The notes beneath the pieces were generated by a model that was given only the letters and a program-made list of their open reading frames with translations, had not been told where the DNA came from and did not search any database. Below, in pieces: positions 38,278 through 51,533 of a stretch of DNA of 64,000 nucleotides. The stretch covers positions 2,942,270 through 3,006,269 of the forward strand of contig CP102273.1 of NCBI GenBank assembly GCA_025148965.1, read 5' to 3'. Origin of the DNA: Intestinibacter bartlettii (GTDB lineage: Bacteria > Bacillota > Clostridia > Peptostreptococcales > Peptostreptococcaceae). The translations under genes and the position numbers were made by a program. Numbering within the stretch: position 1 is the stretch's first letter; each line of letters opens with the position of its first letter.

Positions 38278-39816
38278 CTATTGTCCATTATTTTCTTCAT
38301 GTTCTTGCATTATTTGATAGATTTTATCTATATCCAAATGCTCTCTCAAGAAATCAGCCAATCTATCGTATTCTTTATCTTTAAATTCTTTAAATGATTT
38401 TATCTTGCTATCTATTCTTTCTAAGCCTTTCATTTCTCTTATATTATTTAAAATCGTTCTAGTAAAATCTATATCATCAAATATTCCATGAAGATATGTT
38501 CCCAAAACATTACACTCAGAATTTACGCTTCCTTCTGTGTAATTAACTTTTTGGCCTAATTTTTCTGTAATAGTGCATAGATTTTTAATTCCGTCACCTC
38601 TATCGGTAATTCCCATATGTATCTCATAACCTTTAACTTTTTTGCCTTCTAAATTAGCAAAATATCCATTTAAATCTTTATCTATAATAGCATCTACTTG
38701 TGTTGTAGTTTTTTCAAGTTCAAAAGTTGTTTCAGTATCTAAAAGACCAATTCCTTCTACTTCTTCTAAATCACTTTCTACATGATATGGATCTTTTAAT
38801 TTCTTACCTAACATTTGATATCCGCCACAAATACCTACAACTAATTTACCTCTTCTGTGTAATTCTTTTATCTGTTCTTCAAGACCATTTTTTCTTAAAA
38901 ACATTAAATCATCCACAGTGCTTTTTGTTCCTGGAATAATTACTATATCGGGATTTCCTAAAGATTCTCCATAATCCACATATCTAATACTTACATCTTC
39001 TTGCGTTTCAAATATATTGAAATCTGTAAAATTAGACATATGTGGTGTTCTAACTATTTCTATATGGATATCATTTATTCCCATTTGTTTCTTAAATCTT
39101 GTAGTTACACTGTCCTCATCTTCAATTTTTATATCAGAATAAGGCACAACCCCCAATACAGGAACTTTTATTATATCTTCTAACATTTTTACACCAGAGT
39201 CTAAAAGTTCTTTTCTGCCTCTAAATTTATTTATTATAACGCCCTTTACTCTTTTTCTATCTTCTTCACTTAATAAAAGCATTGTTCCAGCAAGTGATGC
39301 AAATACTCCACCTCTATCAATATCTCCAATTAATATTACTGGTGCATCTGCAATTTTTGCCATACCCATATTAGAAATATCTCTTTCCATTAAGTTAATT
39401 TCTGCTGCACTCCCTGCACCTTCCATAACTACTATGTCGTATTTTTCTTCAAATTCTTTAAATATATCTCCTAATACATTCATCAATTCTAATTTATATT
39501 CATGATATTCTGGAGAACTCATATCTCCCACTACTTTACCTCTTACAATAACTTGGCTTTTGTTGTTTCCTGATGGTTTAAGTAGTATGGGATTCATATC
39601 TGCTATCGGTTCTAATCCACAAGCTTCTGCTTGTGAAACTTGCGCTCTTCCCATCTCCAGTCCTTCTTTTGTTATAAATGAATTAAGAGCCATATTTTGA
39701 GATTTGAAGGGAGTTACACTATATCCATCTTGCTTAAATATTCTACCTAAGCCTGTAACAATTATACTTTTTCCTACATTAGATGCAGTTCCTTGAAACA
39801 TTATTTTCTTACTCAT
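38278..39816 (-). CDS. cbiP: cobyric acid synthase
   Basis: A 512-residue CbiP/CobQ with the N-terminal GTASNVGKS loop (9-17), [13 protein letters not shown] near 130-142 and a glutaminase domain with Cys330 in [11 protein letters not shown]. It amidates the b, d, e and g side chains of adenosylcobyrinate diamide. It is the first gene after the cobalamin riboswitch and terminator; AAGGGG precedes the ATG. Its substrate must be adenosylated, yet no adenosyltransferase gene lies in this window. Confidence 0.95.
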   Translation of the reverse strand: MSKKIMFQGTASNVGKSIIVTGLGRIFKQDGYSVTPFKSQNMALNSFITKEGLEMGRAQVSQAEACGLEPIADMNPILLKPSGNNKSQVIVRGKVVGDMSSPEYHEYKLELMNVLGDIFKEFEEKYDIVVMEGAGSAAEINLMERDISNMGMAKIADAPVILIGDIDRGGVFASLAGTMLLLSEEDRKRVKGVIINKFRGRKELLDSGVKMLEDIIKVPVLGVVPYSDIKIEDEDSVTTRFKKQMGINDIHIEIVRTPHMSNFTDFNIFETQEDVSIRYVDYGESLGNPDIVIIPGTKSTVDDLMFLRKNGLEEQIKELHRRGKLVVGICGGYQMLGKKLKDPYHVESDLEEVEGIGLLDTETTFELEKTTTQVDAIIDKDLNGYFANLEGKKVKGYEIHMGITDRGDGIKNLCTITEKLGQKVNYTEGSVNSECNVLGTYLHGIFDDIDFTRTILNNIREMKGLERIDSKIKSFKEFKDKEYDRLADFLREHLDIDKIYQIMQEHEENNGQ

Positions 39817-39884
39817 AGCCCTTCCCCTTTTCTATATTTCAAATACTATTATATTTTTACTAAATCCAATATTTAAAATCTAAC

Positions 39885-39916
39885 AAAAAAATCCTAACAA
39901 TAAGGTTAGGATTTTT
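39885..39916 (-). terminator. terminator of the cobalamin riboswitch
   Basis: A perfect 10-bp stem (AAATCCTAAC at 39889-39898, GTTAGGATTT at 39905-39914) has a six-base loop and, on the minus strand, a T run. It lies between the aptamer and cbiP and is the likely expression platform. Confidence 0.9.
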
Positions 39917-39965
39917 ATCTATAAACAAAATCTTCACCCCGAGATTTTAACTCTAATAAATTAAT

Positions 39966-40100
39966 TAACTTCGGTATCCTGACTTAACTTCATCCTACTC
40001 CTATACCTTCCCATTTTTTCAAACAGTGGCCTTTATAGTTTCGTCCATTTCACAGTAGCGGGGGCTGTAAAGGCTTGTACCTTTTTCCCTAATATAAATT
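39966..40100 (-). promoter_or_regulatory. cobalamin riboswitch
   Basis: On the minus strand the conserved elements occur in order: AGGGAA (40085-40090), CCCCCGCTACTGTGAAA (about 40045-40062), the B12-box GCCACTG, GGGAAGG, and AGTCAGGATACC (complement of 39973-39984). The order and wording match adenosylcobalamin-type aptamers. It controls the cbiP-to-hemB operon through the terminator at 39885-39916. It begins a few bases after the cobC stop, and I see no clear promoter in that gap. Confidence 0.93.
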
Positions 40101-40111
40101 AATCTAATATT

Positions 40112-40720
40112 CTATTTTAAAAAACTTGTATCATTTAACTTATTAATAACTGCAAATCCATTATCAACCTCTACAACACTTACTGATGCATTATCAATTT
40201 TAAAGTTCCAGTGGTATTCAAATGTATTTGATATTAAATATGTTAAAATATTTCTTATAGTTCCCGCATGAGAACATATTAATATTGTATTATCTTCTGG
40301 AGTTTCATTTAAAATAAATTCTATTCCTTTAGAAACTCTTTCATAACAATCAATCAAGCTTTCTCCATTTGGATATGTATACTTATATCCTTGTTCTATC
40401 ATTTTGTTAAATTCATCAGGATAATTTTTTTGTATTTCTTTGAAGTCTTTTCCTTCAAAATCTCCAAAGCTAATTTCTTGCAAGTCTTCACTTTGCTGTA
40501 TCTCAATTGAATTTATATTTGCTAAATTTTTTACAGTTTCTTTAGTTCTACTTGATGTTGTAGTATAAATTCTATCAATTTTTTCATATTTTAAAAACTC
40601 AGTAATTTTTTCTATTTGTTTCTTTCCTTCTTCACTTACCTTGCTATCTATATGACCAGATAGTTTGGCAAGTTCATTATCCTCTGTTAATACATGGCGT
40701 ACTAAAATTAATTTTTTCAT
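40112..40720 (-). CDS. cobC: histidine phosphatase, probable alpha-ribazole phosphatase
   Basis: A 202-residue phosphoglycerate-mutase-like protein with His9 in LVRHVLTEDN, EISFGDFEGKDF near 83-94 and the second catalytic His in ICSHAGTIRNIL. The usual RHG is RHV here. CobC removes phosphate from alpha-ribazole phosphate or from the cobalamin-5'-phosphate made by CobS, the gene just upstream. The specific substrate is inferred from position; other histidine phosphatases look alike. Confidence 0.82.
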   Translation of the reverse strand: MKKLILVRHVLTEDNELAKLSGHIDSKVSEEGKKQIEKITEFLKYEKIDRIYTTTSSRTKETVKNLANINSIEIQQSEDLQEISFGDFEGKDFKEIQKNYPDEFNKMIEQGYKYTYPNGESLIDCYERVSKGIEFILNETPEDNTILICSHAGTIRNILTYLISNTFEYHWNFKIDNASVSVVEVDNGFAVINKLNDTSFLK

Positions 40721-40739
40721 ATCTCGTCTCCTTACAATA

Positions 40740-41510
40740 CTAAATTACTGATATTAGCATATAAGTATATATTAAATAAAGTACTTCTCCAAGTTCTATT
40801 GTACATCCTAAGATATCTCCTGTTACACCATCAATCTTTTTATATACATGTTTTTTAAACAACAATGAAAATACTATTATAAATATAATAGAGCTTAAAA
40901 CCTTTCCTATCATATCAATTTGTTGTAGGAAGATAAATTTACCTAACAGTATAATCAATATAGAAGAGTATACTATAGCTGTTATAATCATTCCCATAGT
41001 ACCTTTTCCTATAAATAAGTTACCCATACCTTTTGCTCTTGGAGTTACTGTTTTATAAGTCATCATCATTACTCCAATTCTACCTATAACCGGCATAAAT
41101 ATAACTAACCATAATAGCCCATTTTGAACTAAGCTGTTAATAAATCCTACTTTTAATAGTATTAAAAACATTATTGCAAGAAGAGAATTTGTTCCTAATC
41201 TAGAATCTTTCATTATCTCTAGAATTCTTTCTTTATCTCTATTGCTATATATTGCATCAAATGTATCACCTAATCCATCTATATGAAGTCCGCCTGTTGT
41301 CAAAACTTCTATGAGAGTAATGACTATAGCACTTATAAATGGATCAAATATAGTTAATGAAAGCCACCCAAAAATATATGTTATTACACCTATTACAAAT
41401 CCTACTAATGGAAAATATACTATTGATTTATGAAACTCTTCATCAAATCCAGTTTCTATTCGTATAGGTATTCTTGTCATAAATTGCAGTATTGAAATAA
41501 ATCTATTCAT
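40740..41510 (-). CDS. cobS: adenosylcobinamide-GDP ribazoletransferase (cobalamin synthase)
   Basis: A 256-residue membrane protein with about six hydrophobic segments. The family motifs FMTRIPI (10-16), TGGLHIDGLGDTFDAI near 71-86, MKDSRLGT near 99-106 and DGVTGDILGCTIELGE near the C-terminus are all present. It joins adenosylcobinamide-GDP and alpha-ribazole phosphate at the membrane. It lies 6 bases after cobU. Confidence 0.94.
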   Translation of the reverse strand: MNRFISILQFMTRIPIRIETGFDEEFHKSIVYFPLVGFVIGVITYIFGWLSLTIFDPFISAIVITLIEVLTTGGLHIDGLGDTFDAIYSNRDKERILEIMKDSRLGTNSLLAIMFLILLKVGFINSLVQNGLLWLVIFMPVIGRIGVMMMTYKTVTPRAKGMGNLFIGKGTMGMIITAIVYSSILIILLGKFIFLQQIDMIGKVLSSIIFIIVFSLLFKKHVYKKIDGVTGDILGCTIELGEVLYLIYTYMLISVI

Positions 41511-41516
41511 ATCAGT

Positions 41517-42077
41517 CTATCCTTTTATCTTTGTAGGAATTCCGCAAACTGTGAAATAAACTTCATCACTTAATCTTCCAAGCATTTGATTTATTCTTCC
41601 TACGAAATCACAATAAACTCTACCCAATTTATAACTAGGAACTACTCCTAATCCAATTTCGTTCGTAACCATAACAAAATACAAATCGGTCCTTTTGACT
41701 TCTTCTATAAGTTTTTTTACTTGATCTTTTATATAAGCTTCTAAATCATTTATTTCTTGTTCACTTGCTTTATCTATATCTATACCATCAACAAACATTA
41801 AATTATTTACTAATAATGTTATACAATCTAGTATAACTGTTTGATGCTTTTCACCTAATTCTTTTATTATTTTATAGATGTCTTTATAGATTTCATAGGT
41901 TTTCCATTCTTTAGGTCTACTTTCTTGATGTTTTCTAACTCTTTCTTTCATTTCATCGTCAAAAGCGACTGATGTTGCAATATAAGCAGTGCTATTATTT
42001 TGTTCTCTACACAGAGATTCTGCAAAGCCACTTTTGCCAGATCTTGCACCGCCTGTGACTAAAATAATCTTGCTCAT
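41517..42077 (-). CDS. cobU: adenosylcobinamide kinase / adenosylcobinamide-phosphate guanylyltransferase
   Basis: A 186-residue CobU with the P-loop GGARSGKSGFAE (9-20), the RVRKHQESRPKEW segment near 46-58 that holds the guanylylated His, LDCITLLVNNL near 80-90 and VTNEIGLGVVP. It phosphorylates adenosylcobinamide and adds GMP. It lies between cobT and cobS. Confidence 0.94.
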   Translation of the reverse strand: MSKIILVTGGARSGKSGFAESLCREQNNSTAYIATSVAFDDEMKERVRKHQESRPKEWKTYEIYKDIYKIIKELGEKHQTVILDCITLLVNNLMFVDGIDIDKASEQEINDLEAYIKDQVKKLIEEVKRTDLYFVMVTNEIGLGVVPSYKLGRVYCDFVGRINQMLGRLSDEVYFTVCGIPTKIKG

Positions 42078-42098
42078 ACTTTTCTCCTTAATGTTTAA

Positions 42099-43145
42099 TT
42101 ACATACCCATATCAACTTCATCAAAAGTTAGCATGTTTTTATAAACATAGTTTGCAGCTTCTATCATATTAAATGCTAAAGCGGCACCACTACCTTCTCC
42201 TAGTCTCATATCCATTTTTAAGAATGGATCTAATCCTAATAATTCTAATGCTTTTTTAGCTCCTGGTTCTGCTGAATAATGTGATGCTATCATATAGTCT
42301 TTACATCTTGGATTTATATTTACTGCGATTAATGCTGCTGCATATGATATAAATCCATCTAGAACAACTGGTACCCTATTTGCACTACACCCTAATATAA
42401 CACCAGCCATAGAACCTATTTCAAATCCACCAACTTTTTGTAATATATCAATTCCATCTGTTGGATTTGGTTGGTTTATCTCTATTGCAGTTCTTATTAC
42501 TTGTGCCTTATGTTGTAATAATTCCTTTTTAAGACCTGCACCCATTCCTGTAACTTCTTGTGGATCACATCCAGCGATTACAGATATTATAGCGGCAGAT
42601 GGAGTAGTATTAGCTATACCCATTTCTCCTATACCTATAACTTTGTAATCTTCTTGTATATATTTCTCTGACATTTCTATTCCAATTTCTATTGCCCTTA
42701 TAGCTTCTTGTCTTGTCATTGCAGGACCTTTAGCCATATTAGATGTGCTTTTTCTTATTTTACAATCAATTACACCTTCGATTGGCTCATCACAATTAAT
42801 ACCTACATCTATTAACTGTACATCAGAACCTACGAATTTAGATATAGTCCCAACACCATTAATTTTTTTTGGGAAATTCATAGATTGCAGAAGTGTTATA
42901 TTTTGATTATTTGGAGCTACACCTTCTTCATATACGCCATGATCACATGCAAAAGATAAAACTATCTTTTTTGTAGTATCAAAGTATTTACTTCCGTATA
43001 TACCTGCTAATTGGATACTAATATCTTCTAGCTTTCCTAGGCTCCCTTGTGGCTTTATTAATCTGTCTTGTCTAGCTTGTGCTTGTTCCATAAAACGAGT
43101 ATCTAGCGGATAAATATTTTTGCATATACTTTCAATCAAACTCAT
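42099..43145 (-). CDS. cobT: nicotinate-nucleotide--dimethylbenzimidazole phosphoribosyltransferase
   Basis: A 348-residue CobT with the catalytic Glu317 in MRLGEGSGAALAF and the QARQDRLIKPQGSLG segment near 24-38. It also has GIGEMGIANTTPSAA and DGFISYAAAL. It makes alpha-ribazole 5'-phosphate, the lower ligand nucleotide. It is the first gene of cobT-U-S-C, preceded by a good AGGAGG. No gene for lower-ligand base synthesis is nearby. Confidence 0.95.
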   Translation of the reverse strand: MSLIESICKNIYPLDTRFMEQAQARQDRLIKPQGSLGKLEDISIQLAGIYGSKYFDTTKKIVLSFACDHGVYEEGVAPNNQNITLLQSMNFPKKINGVGTISKFVGSDVQLIDVGINCDEPIEGVIDCKIRKSTSNMAKGPAMTRQEAIRAIEIGIEMSEKYIQEDYKVIGIGEMGIANTTPSAAIISVIAGCDPQEVTGMGAGLKKELLQHKAQVIRTAIEINQPNPTDGIDILQKVGGFEIGSMAGVILGCSANRVPVVLDGFISYAAALIAVNINPRCKDYMIASHYSAEPGAKKALELLGLDPFLKMDMRLGEGSGAALAFNMIEAANYVYKNMLTFDEVDMGM

Positions 43146-43186
43146 TATATGTCCTCCCTCTTCTGTTTAATTATATCTTATTCAAA

Positions 43187-43224
43187 TAAAATTAATCCTA
43201 GCCTTAAGGGCTAGGGTTAATTTA
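43187..43224 (-). terminator. terminator downstream of hemL
   Basis: A 14-bp stem (43190-43203 against 43209-43222; one mismatch or G-U pair) with the GC-rich core CTAGCC/GGCTAG is followed on the minus strand by a T-rich run. It separates hemA-hemL from cobT. Confidence 0.88.
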
Positions 43225-43361
43225 TTAAAAGTATCTATTATAAATTATATAAAGTAATTTACAAAGTTTCTACTAATTTCGTTAGAATTTTATAATTTAA
43301 ATTGTATTTTTTACCATAAATGTATTGTTTTGTAATATTAAGTTGAATTTTATTTTTATTC

Positions 43362-44657
43362 TTATAAATTATGACTTGCTTTTAAAGCTTCATAATTGCA
43401 TTTTATAGTGTATTCTATATCTTCATCTGTATGAGCATAAGATAAAAACATTGCTTCATATTGACTTGGTGCAATTAATATTCCTCTGTCTAGCATTTCT
43501 TTAAAGTATGCATTGAATTTATCTATATCAGATTTAGTTGCATCATCAAAGTTTTGAACTGGACCTGATGTAAAGAATAGGCATACTAATGAACCTGCTC
43601 TATTTACAGTATAATCTAATCCTAATTTTTTAAGGTTATTTTGAATACCTTCTTGTAGCATTTTACCTTTTCTATCTAATTCAGAATATATATCTTTATG
43701 ATCTCTTAATGTTTCTAGATTTTTCTTTCCTAAGAACATTGCAAGAGGATTTCCTGATAATGTACCAGCTTGATAAACAGGTCCTACTGGAGATACACAT
43801 GACATTATTTCTTTTCTAGATCCATATGCACCAACTGGCATACCAGCTCCTATTATCTTACCAAAGCAAACCATATCTGGTTCTACACCAAAGTATCCGA
43901 TTGAACTATTGTATGCTAATCTAAAACCAGTTATAACTTCATCAAATATTAAAACGGTTTTATATTCATTACATATATCTCTTAATCCTTGTATGAATTC
44001 TTGAGTTCCTGGAACAACTCCCATATTTCCTGATACAGTTTCAACTATTACTGCTGCTATATCATCACCTTGTTCTTCAAATACTCTTCTTACATCATCC
44101 ATATCATTATATCTGCAAACTAGAGTATTTTTTACAACATCAGCAGGTACTCCTGGGCTTGTTGGCACCCCAAAAGTTAATGTTCCTGAACCTGATTGAA
44201 CTAATAATCCATCAGAATGTCCATGATAACAACCTTCAAATTTAAGTATTTTATTTCTATTAGTATAACCTCTAGCAACTCTTAAAGCACTCATTGTAGC
44301 CTCTGTTCCTGAGTTTACCATACGAACTTGGTCTATTGCTGGGTATGCATCAACTATTATTTTAGCAACTTCTATTTCTATTTCTGTTGCTACCCCATAA
44401 CTAGTTCCTCTTTTAGCCATTTCTTCTAAGCCTTCAGACATAAAATCTGGACTATGTCCTAACATAAGAGGTCCCCACGAACAAATATAATCTATATATT
44501 CATTCCCATCTACGTCTATTAATCTATCCCCATGTGCCTTATCTGCAAATATTGGTGCTAGTCCAACTGATTTAAATGCTCTAACAGGACTATTTACTCC
44601 ACCAGGAATGTATTTTTCTGCTTCTTTAAATAATTGCTCTGATTTAGTGTGTTTCAT
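43362..44657 (-). CDS. hemL: glutamate-1-semialdehyde 2,1-aminomutase
   Basis: A 431-residue PLP enzyme with Lys267 in CFGKIIGAGMPVGAYG, GGVNSPVRAF near 19-28 and NSGTEATMSALRVARG near 115-130. It converts glutamate-1-semialdehyde to 5-aminolevulinate, the first common precursor of B12 and heme. It lies 20 bases after hemA, with its own terminator. Confidence 0.96.
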   Translation of the reverse strand: MKHTKSEQLFKEAEKYIPGGVNSPVRAFKSVGLAPIFADKAHGDRLIDVDGNEYIDYICSWGPLMLGHSPDFMSEGLEEMAKRGTSYGVATEIEIEVAKIIVDAYPAIDQVRMVNSGTEATMSALRVARGYTNRNKILKFEGCYHGHSDGLLVQSGSGTLTFGVPTSPGVPADVVKNTLVCRYNDMDDVRRVFEEQGDDIAAVIVETVSGNMGVVPGTQEFIQGLRDICNEYKTVLIFDEVITGFRLAYNSSIGYFGVEPDMVCFGKIIGAGMPVGAYGSRKEIMSCVSPVGPVYQAGTLSGNPLAMFLGKKNLETLRDHKDIYSELDRKGKMLQEGIQNNLKKLGLDYTVNRAGSLVCLFFTSGPVQNFDDATKSDIDKFNAYFKEMLDRGILIAPSQYEAMFLSYAHTDEDIEYTIKCNYEALKASHNL

Positions 44658-44677
44658 ACTTCAAATCCTCCATAAAT

Positions 44678-45919
44678 TTATATTTCAAATAAATCCTCAA
44701 TAACTTTTATATATTCTTCCCTTTGACCTTTATTTTTTACTTGTTTTAAATTAATAATAGGCTCCCTAATAACTCTTTTTAATGCAGAACCTAGCATCTT
44801 ATCGATTATCTTCTGTTCTCTTTGATTTAAATCAATTTTTCTAAAAATATACTCTAAAGTGTCTTCTTTAATTTCTATACACTTACTGTTTAATGACTGT
44901 ATTGTAGGATCTATGAAAGTCAAATCTAACCATTCAGTAAACTCATCTATTTTTATTTTTATAATTTCTTGAGCTTTCTGTGCTAATTCATTTCTTTTTA
45001 TATCATTTTTATCATGAATTTCTTTTAAATCATCAATATCATATAATTCAACATAATTTAATTCTTTTAATTTTGTATCTATATCCCTTGGTAAGGCGAT
45101 ATCCATTATATATATTTTTTTATCTAATTTAGGCATATCATCATATTTGATTACCAAATGAGGTGAAGACGTAGCACTAATTACTATGTCTATAGATTTT
45201 TCTTGAATTATTTTATGTCTATCACTATATTCAATTGGAATTATATTATCAAATTTATTTTCTATCTCTTTTGTTTTTTCAATATTTCTGTTAGCTATAT
45301 AAATATTTTTTACGTTTTCTTCTTCTAAATGGTTTAATGTAAGTAAATTCATTTTTCCTAATCCCACAATTAATGCATTTTTACCTTCAAGAGTACCCAT
45401 TTTTTCTTTAAGTAATTTTACACCTATATAACTAATTGAAAGAGGTTGTTGTGATATTTTTGTTATAGTCTTTATTTCCTTAGATGTTGTTACAGCATCT
45501 CTAAATAGTTTATTAAATACCTTTTTAGTTGCACCTAACTTCATACAAAACTCATGTGCATCTTTTACCTGTCCTAAAATCTGGTCTTCACCTACAACAA
45601 GTGAGTCTAAACCAGCTGTAACGTCAAATAAATGTTGAATTGCCTCTAAATTTGTTTTTTTGAATAAATATTGTTCTATATCTTTTACCCCGAAATAATC
45701 TTTATAAAAATTTGCCACTTCATCGACTTTTTGTTTTATATTTTCACCACTTATATAAATTTCACTTCGATTACAAGTAGATAAAATTACAATTTCGTCG
45801 ATTTCCCTATCCAATAGTATATTTATTGCTTCAATTTTTTTTGTATCCGTAAAAGATACTGCTTCCCTAACATTTATTGGAGCTAAATTATGATTTACCC
45901 CTACAACTCCTATATTCAT
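44678..45919 (-). CDS. hemA: glutamyl-tRNA reductase
   Basis: The frame opens at 45955, but the ATG at 45919 follows GGAGGAAG and begins MNIGVVGVNH as family members do, giving 413 residues. The nucleophile Cys49 is in LSTCNRSEIY, the VGEDQILGQVKDA segment lies near 108-120, NADPH binding is at IVGLGKMNLL, and an acidic/basic dimerisation helix ends the protein. It reduces glutamyl-tRNA to glutamate-1-semialdehyde, the entry step to tetrapyrroles. The long leader at 45920-46455 may hold its control. Confidence 0.94.
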   Translation of the reverse strand: MNIGVVGVNHNLAPINVREAVSFTDTKKIEAINILLDREIDEIVILSTCNRSEIYISGENIKQKVDEVANFYKDYFGVKDIEQYLFKKTNLEAIQHLFDVTAGLDSLVVGEDQILGQVKDAHEFCMKLGATKKVFNKLFRDAVTTSKEIKTITKISQQPLSISYIGVKLLKEKMGTLEGKNALIVGLGKMNLLTLNHLEEENVKNIYIANRNIEKTKEIENKFDNIIPIEYSDRHKIIQEKSIDIVISATSSPHLVIKYDDMPKLDKKIYIMDIALPRDIDTKLKELNYVELYDIDDLKEIHDKNDIKRNELAQKAQEIIKIKIDEFTEWLDLTFIDPTIQSLNSKCIEIKEDTLEYIFRKIDLNQREQKIIDKMLGSALKRVIREPIINLKQVKNKGQREEYIKVIEDLFEI

Positions 45920-46212
45920 ACTCTTCCTCCATATCTTAAGATTTTCCCCACTCAATACCTTAACCTATAGTTTTTATTTTATAACATATCAATATAAAAA
46001 AAAAGTAACATCTAGTAAAAATAATAAAGGATTCATTTAGAAATGTCTATCTTATTTAGTTTTAAATTAAATAAAATATAATTTATTATTATATAAAGAA
46101 ATCTTTAATTCTAAAGCCCCTTAAAAATGTAGATTTCTTTGAAGCACATATACGTAAATTATACTTATCTACAATTTTTAAATGAATATAATTTCCTATA
46201 TGCGATAAAATA

Positions 46213-46281
46213 AGGAGTTGTTATAAAAAACTCTAAAAAAATAAATGTTATATTTATTCATCGTTTTTTGTAACAACTCCT
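46213..46281 (-). terminator. long terminator-like hairpin upstream of hemA
   Basis: Outer stem AGGAGTTGTTA (46213-46223) pairs with TAACAACTCCT (46271-46281). Inner A/T-rich segments also pair, and on the minus strand the stem is followed by TTATTTT. It could end rRNA operon A, or act as an attenuator with the structured element 40 bases upstream. Confidence 0.75.
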
Positions 46282-46320
46282 AAAAAGTTTAATCATTTTA
46301 TTAACTTATTTATATTTAAA

Positions 46321-46390
46321 TCTCGGCTAAACTATGAGTTATAATCATTTCACCACAAAACAGATTCCCTCATAAGTAAAAGAGCCGAGA
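46321..46390 (-). ncRNA. unassigned structured RNA candidate
   Basis: An outer 8-bp stem TCTCGGCT/AGCCGAGA (46321-46328, 46383-46390) encloses an asymmetric internal loop, a 6-bp stem TATGAG/CTCATA (46333-46338, 46369-46374) and a 30-base apical part with a possible AATC/GATT pairing. The GC content of the outer stem stands out from the AT-rich surroundings. I could not match it to T-box, cobalamin, FMN, SAM, purine or c-di-GMP aptamers. The minus strand is favoured because a terminator follows on that strand, but the plus strand is possible. Confidence 0.4.
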
Positions 46391-46455
46391 AAGTTGAAAC
46401 CTATAGTTAAATTCGCTACCAACAAAATCTTTTTTTATTTTTGTATATAAAAAAA

Positions 46456-46576
46456 GATTACGTGGCTACGTCTTACTCTCCCAGGCGGTTGCCCACCAAG
46501 TACCATCAGCGCAGGAGCTTAACTTCTGTGTTCGAATGTAACAGGTGTATCCTCCTTGCTATAATAACCACATAAT
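46456..46576 (-). rRNA. rrf: 5S rRNA, operon A (consensus damaged)
   Basis: About 120 bases matching the 5S copies of operons B and C. Relative to B, the segment around 46528-46553 has several small indels, for example GTTCGAATGTAACAGG where B reads GTTCGGAATGGGAACAGG. It lies downstream of a 23S and a tRNA remnant. Confidence 0.88.
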
Positions 46577-46582
46577 TCAATT

Positions 46583-46646
46583 TGGAGCTGGTGATAGAGT
46601 CGAACCTACAACCTGGTTGATTAGCAAGCCAGCTGCTCTGCCATTG
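46583..46646 (-). tRNA. tRNA remnant, nearest to tRNA-Thr(UGU), 5' end missing
   Basis: On the minus strand GGCAGAGCAGCTGG, an anticodon arm, GGTTGTAGGTTCGA and CACCAGCTCCA give the D-arm end, short variable loop, T-arm and acceptor 3' strand with encoded CCA. The 5' acceptor strand expected to pair with CACCAGC is absent; unrelated AT-rich sequence stands there. The anticodon arm reads CTTGCTAATC; removing one C gives CTTGTAATC, a threonine UGU loop, and the U discriminator also fits. The literal GCT would mean serine, but a serine tRNA needs a long variable arm. It is likely damaged by consensus errors or degenerate. Confidence 0.6.
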
Positions 46647-46721
46647 TTTTCATTAATTTGTACAAGTTAATATTTAATTAATACTTTCAAAATTGCTAAC
46701 ATTTAATGAATGATATTCATT

Positions 46722-51243
<4,522 letters not shown>

Positions 51244-51388
51244 TTTACTTAATATGCTTCCTGCTCAGACTAGCGCAACATCTAGTATCCATTGGGTTGT
51301 TGGTTATTTAATTGTGTGAATTTAAAAGTTTTATATTGAGCCGCTTGTTTAATTTTCAAAGTTCATTTGCTCGCGTTTCAGCTTTTTT

Positions 51389-51533
51389 AGTTTAACAAAT
51401 TTATTTTTCTTTGTCAACACTTTCTTTTGAAAAGTTTTTTCAACTTTTTATTAAAAGTTATCAGCCTCATGAGCCCTCTGTCCTATCTCTTAAGGACAAG
51501 TAATATATTATCACTATTTTTTATTTACGTCAA
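51389..51533 (-). promoter_or_regulatory. tandem rRNA promoters, operon A
   Basis: On the minus strand P1 has TTGACG (51528-51533) and TAATAT (51505-51510) with a 17-base spacer. P2 has TTGACA (51412-51417) and TAAACT (51389-51394), also with 17. A small GTCC/GGAC hairpin lies between, and an AACTTTGAAAATTAAAC box-A-like segment follows P2. Confidence 0.8.

Larger units (their letters stand above)
45920..46455. other. region between 5S rRNA of operon A and hemA
   Basis: No open frame of note. It holds three separate inverted repeats: a stem AAAGAAATCT/AGATTTCTTT (46095-46104, 46131-46140), a strong terminator-like hairpin (46213-46281) and a two-tier structured element (46321-46390). A TATAAA about 60 bases before hemA on the minus strand is a candidate -10 without a clear -35. 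Confidence 0.6.

Noticed and set aside
46321..46390. A second cobalamin riboswitch or a T-box before hemA
   Set aside because: No B12-box (GCCACTG, AGTCAGGATACC) and no GGTGGTACCGCGG-type T-box sequence is present.
46583..46646. Serine tRNA(GCU) from the literal anticodon
   Set aside because: Serine tRNAs have a long variable arm; here it is five bases, and the flanking sequence and discriminator fit threonine with an inserted base.
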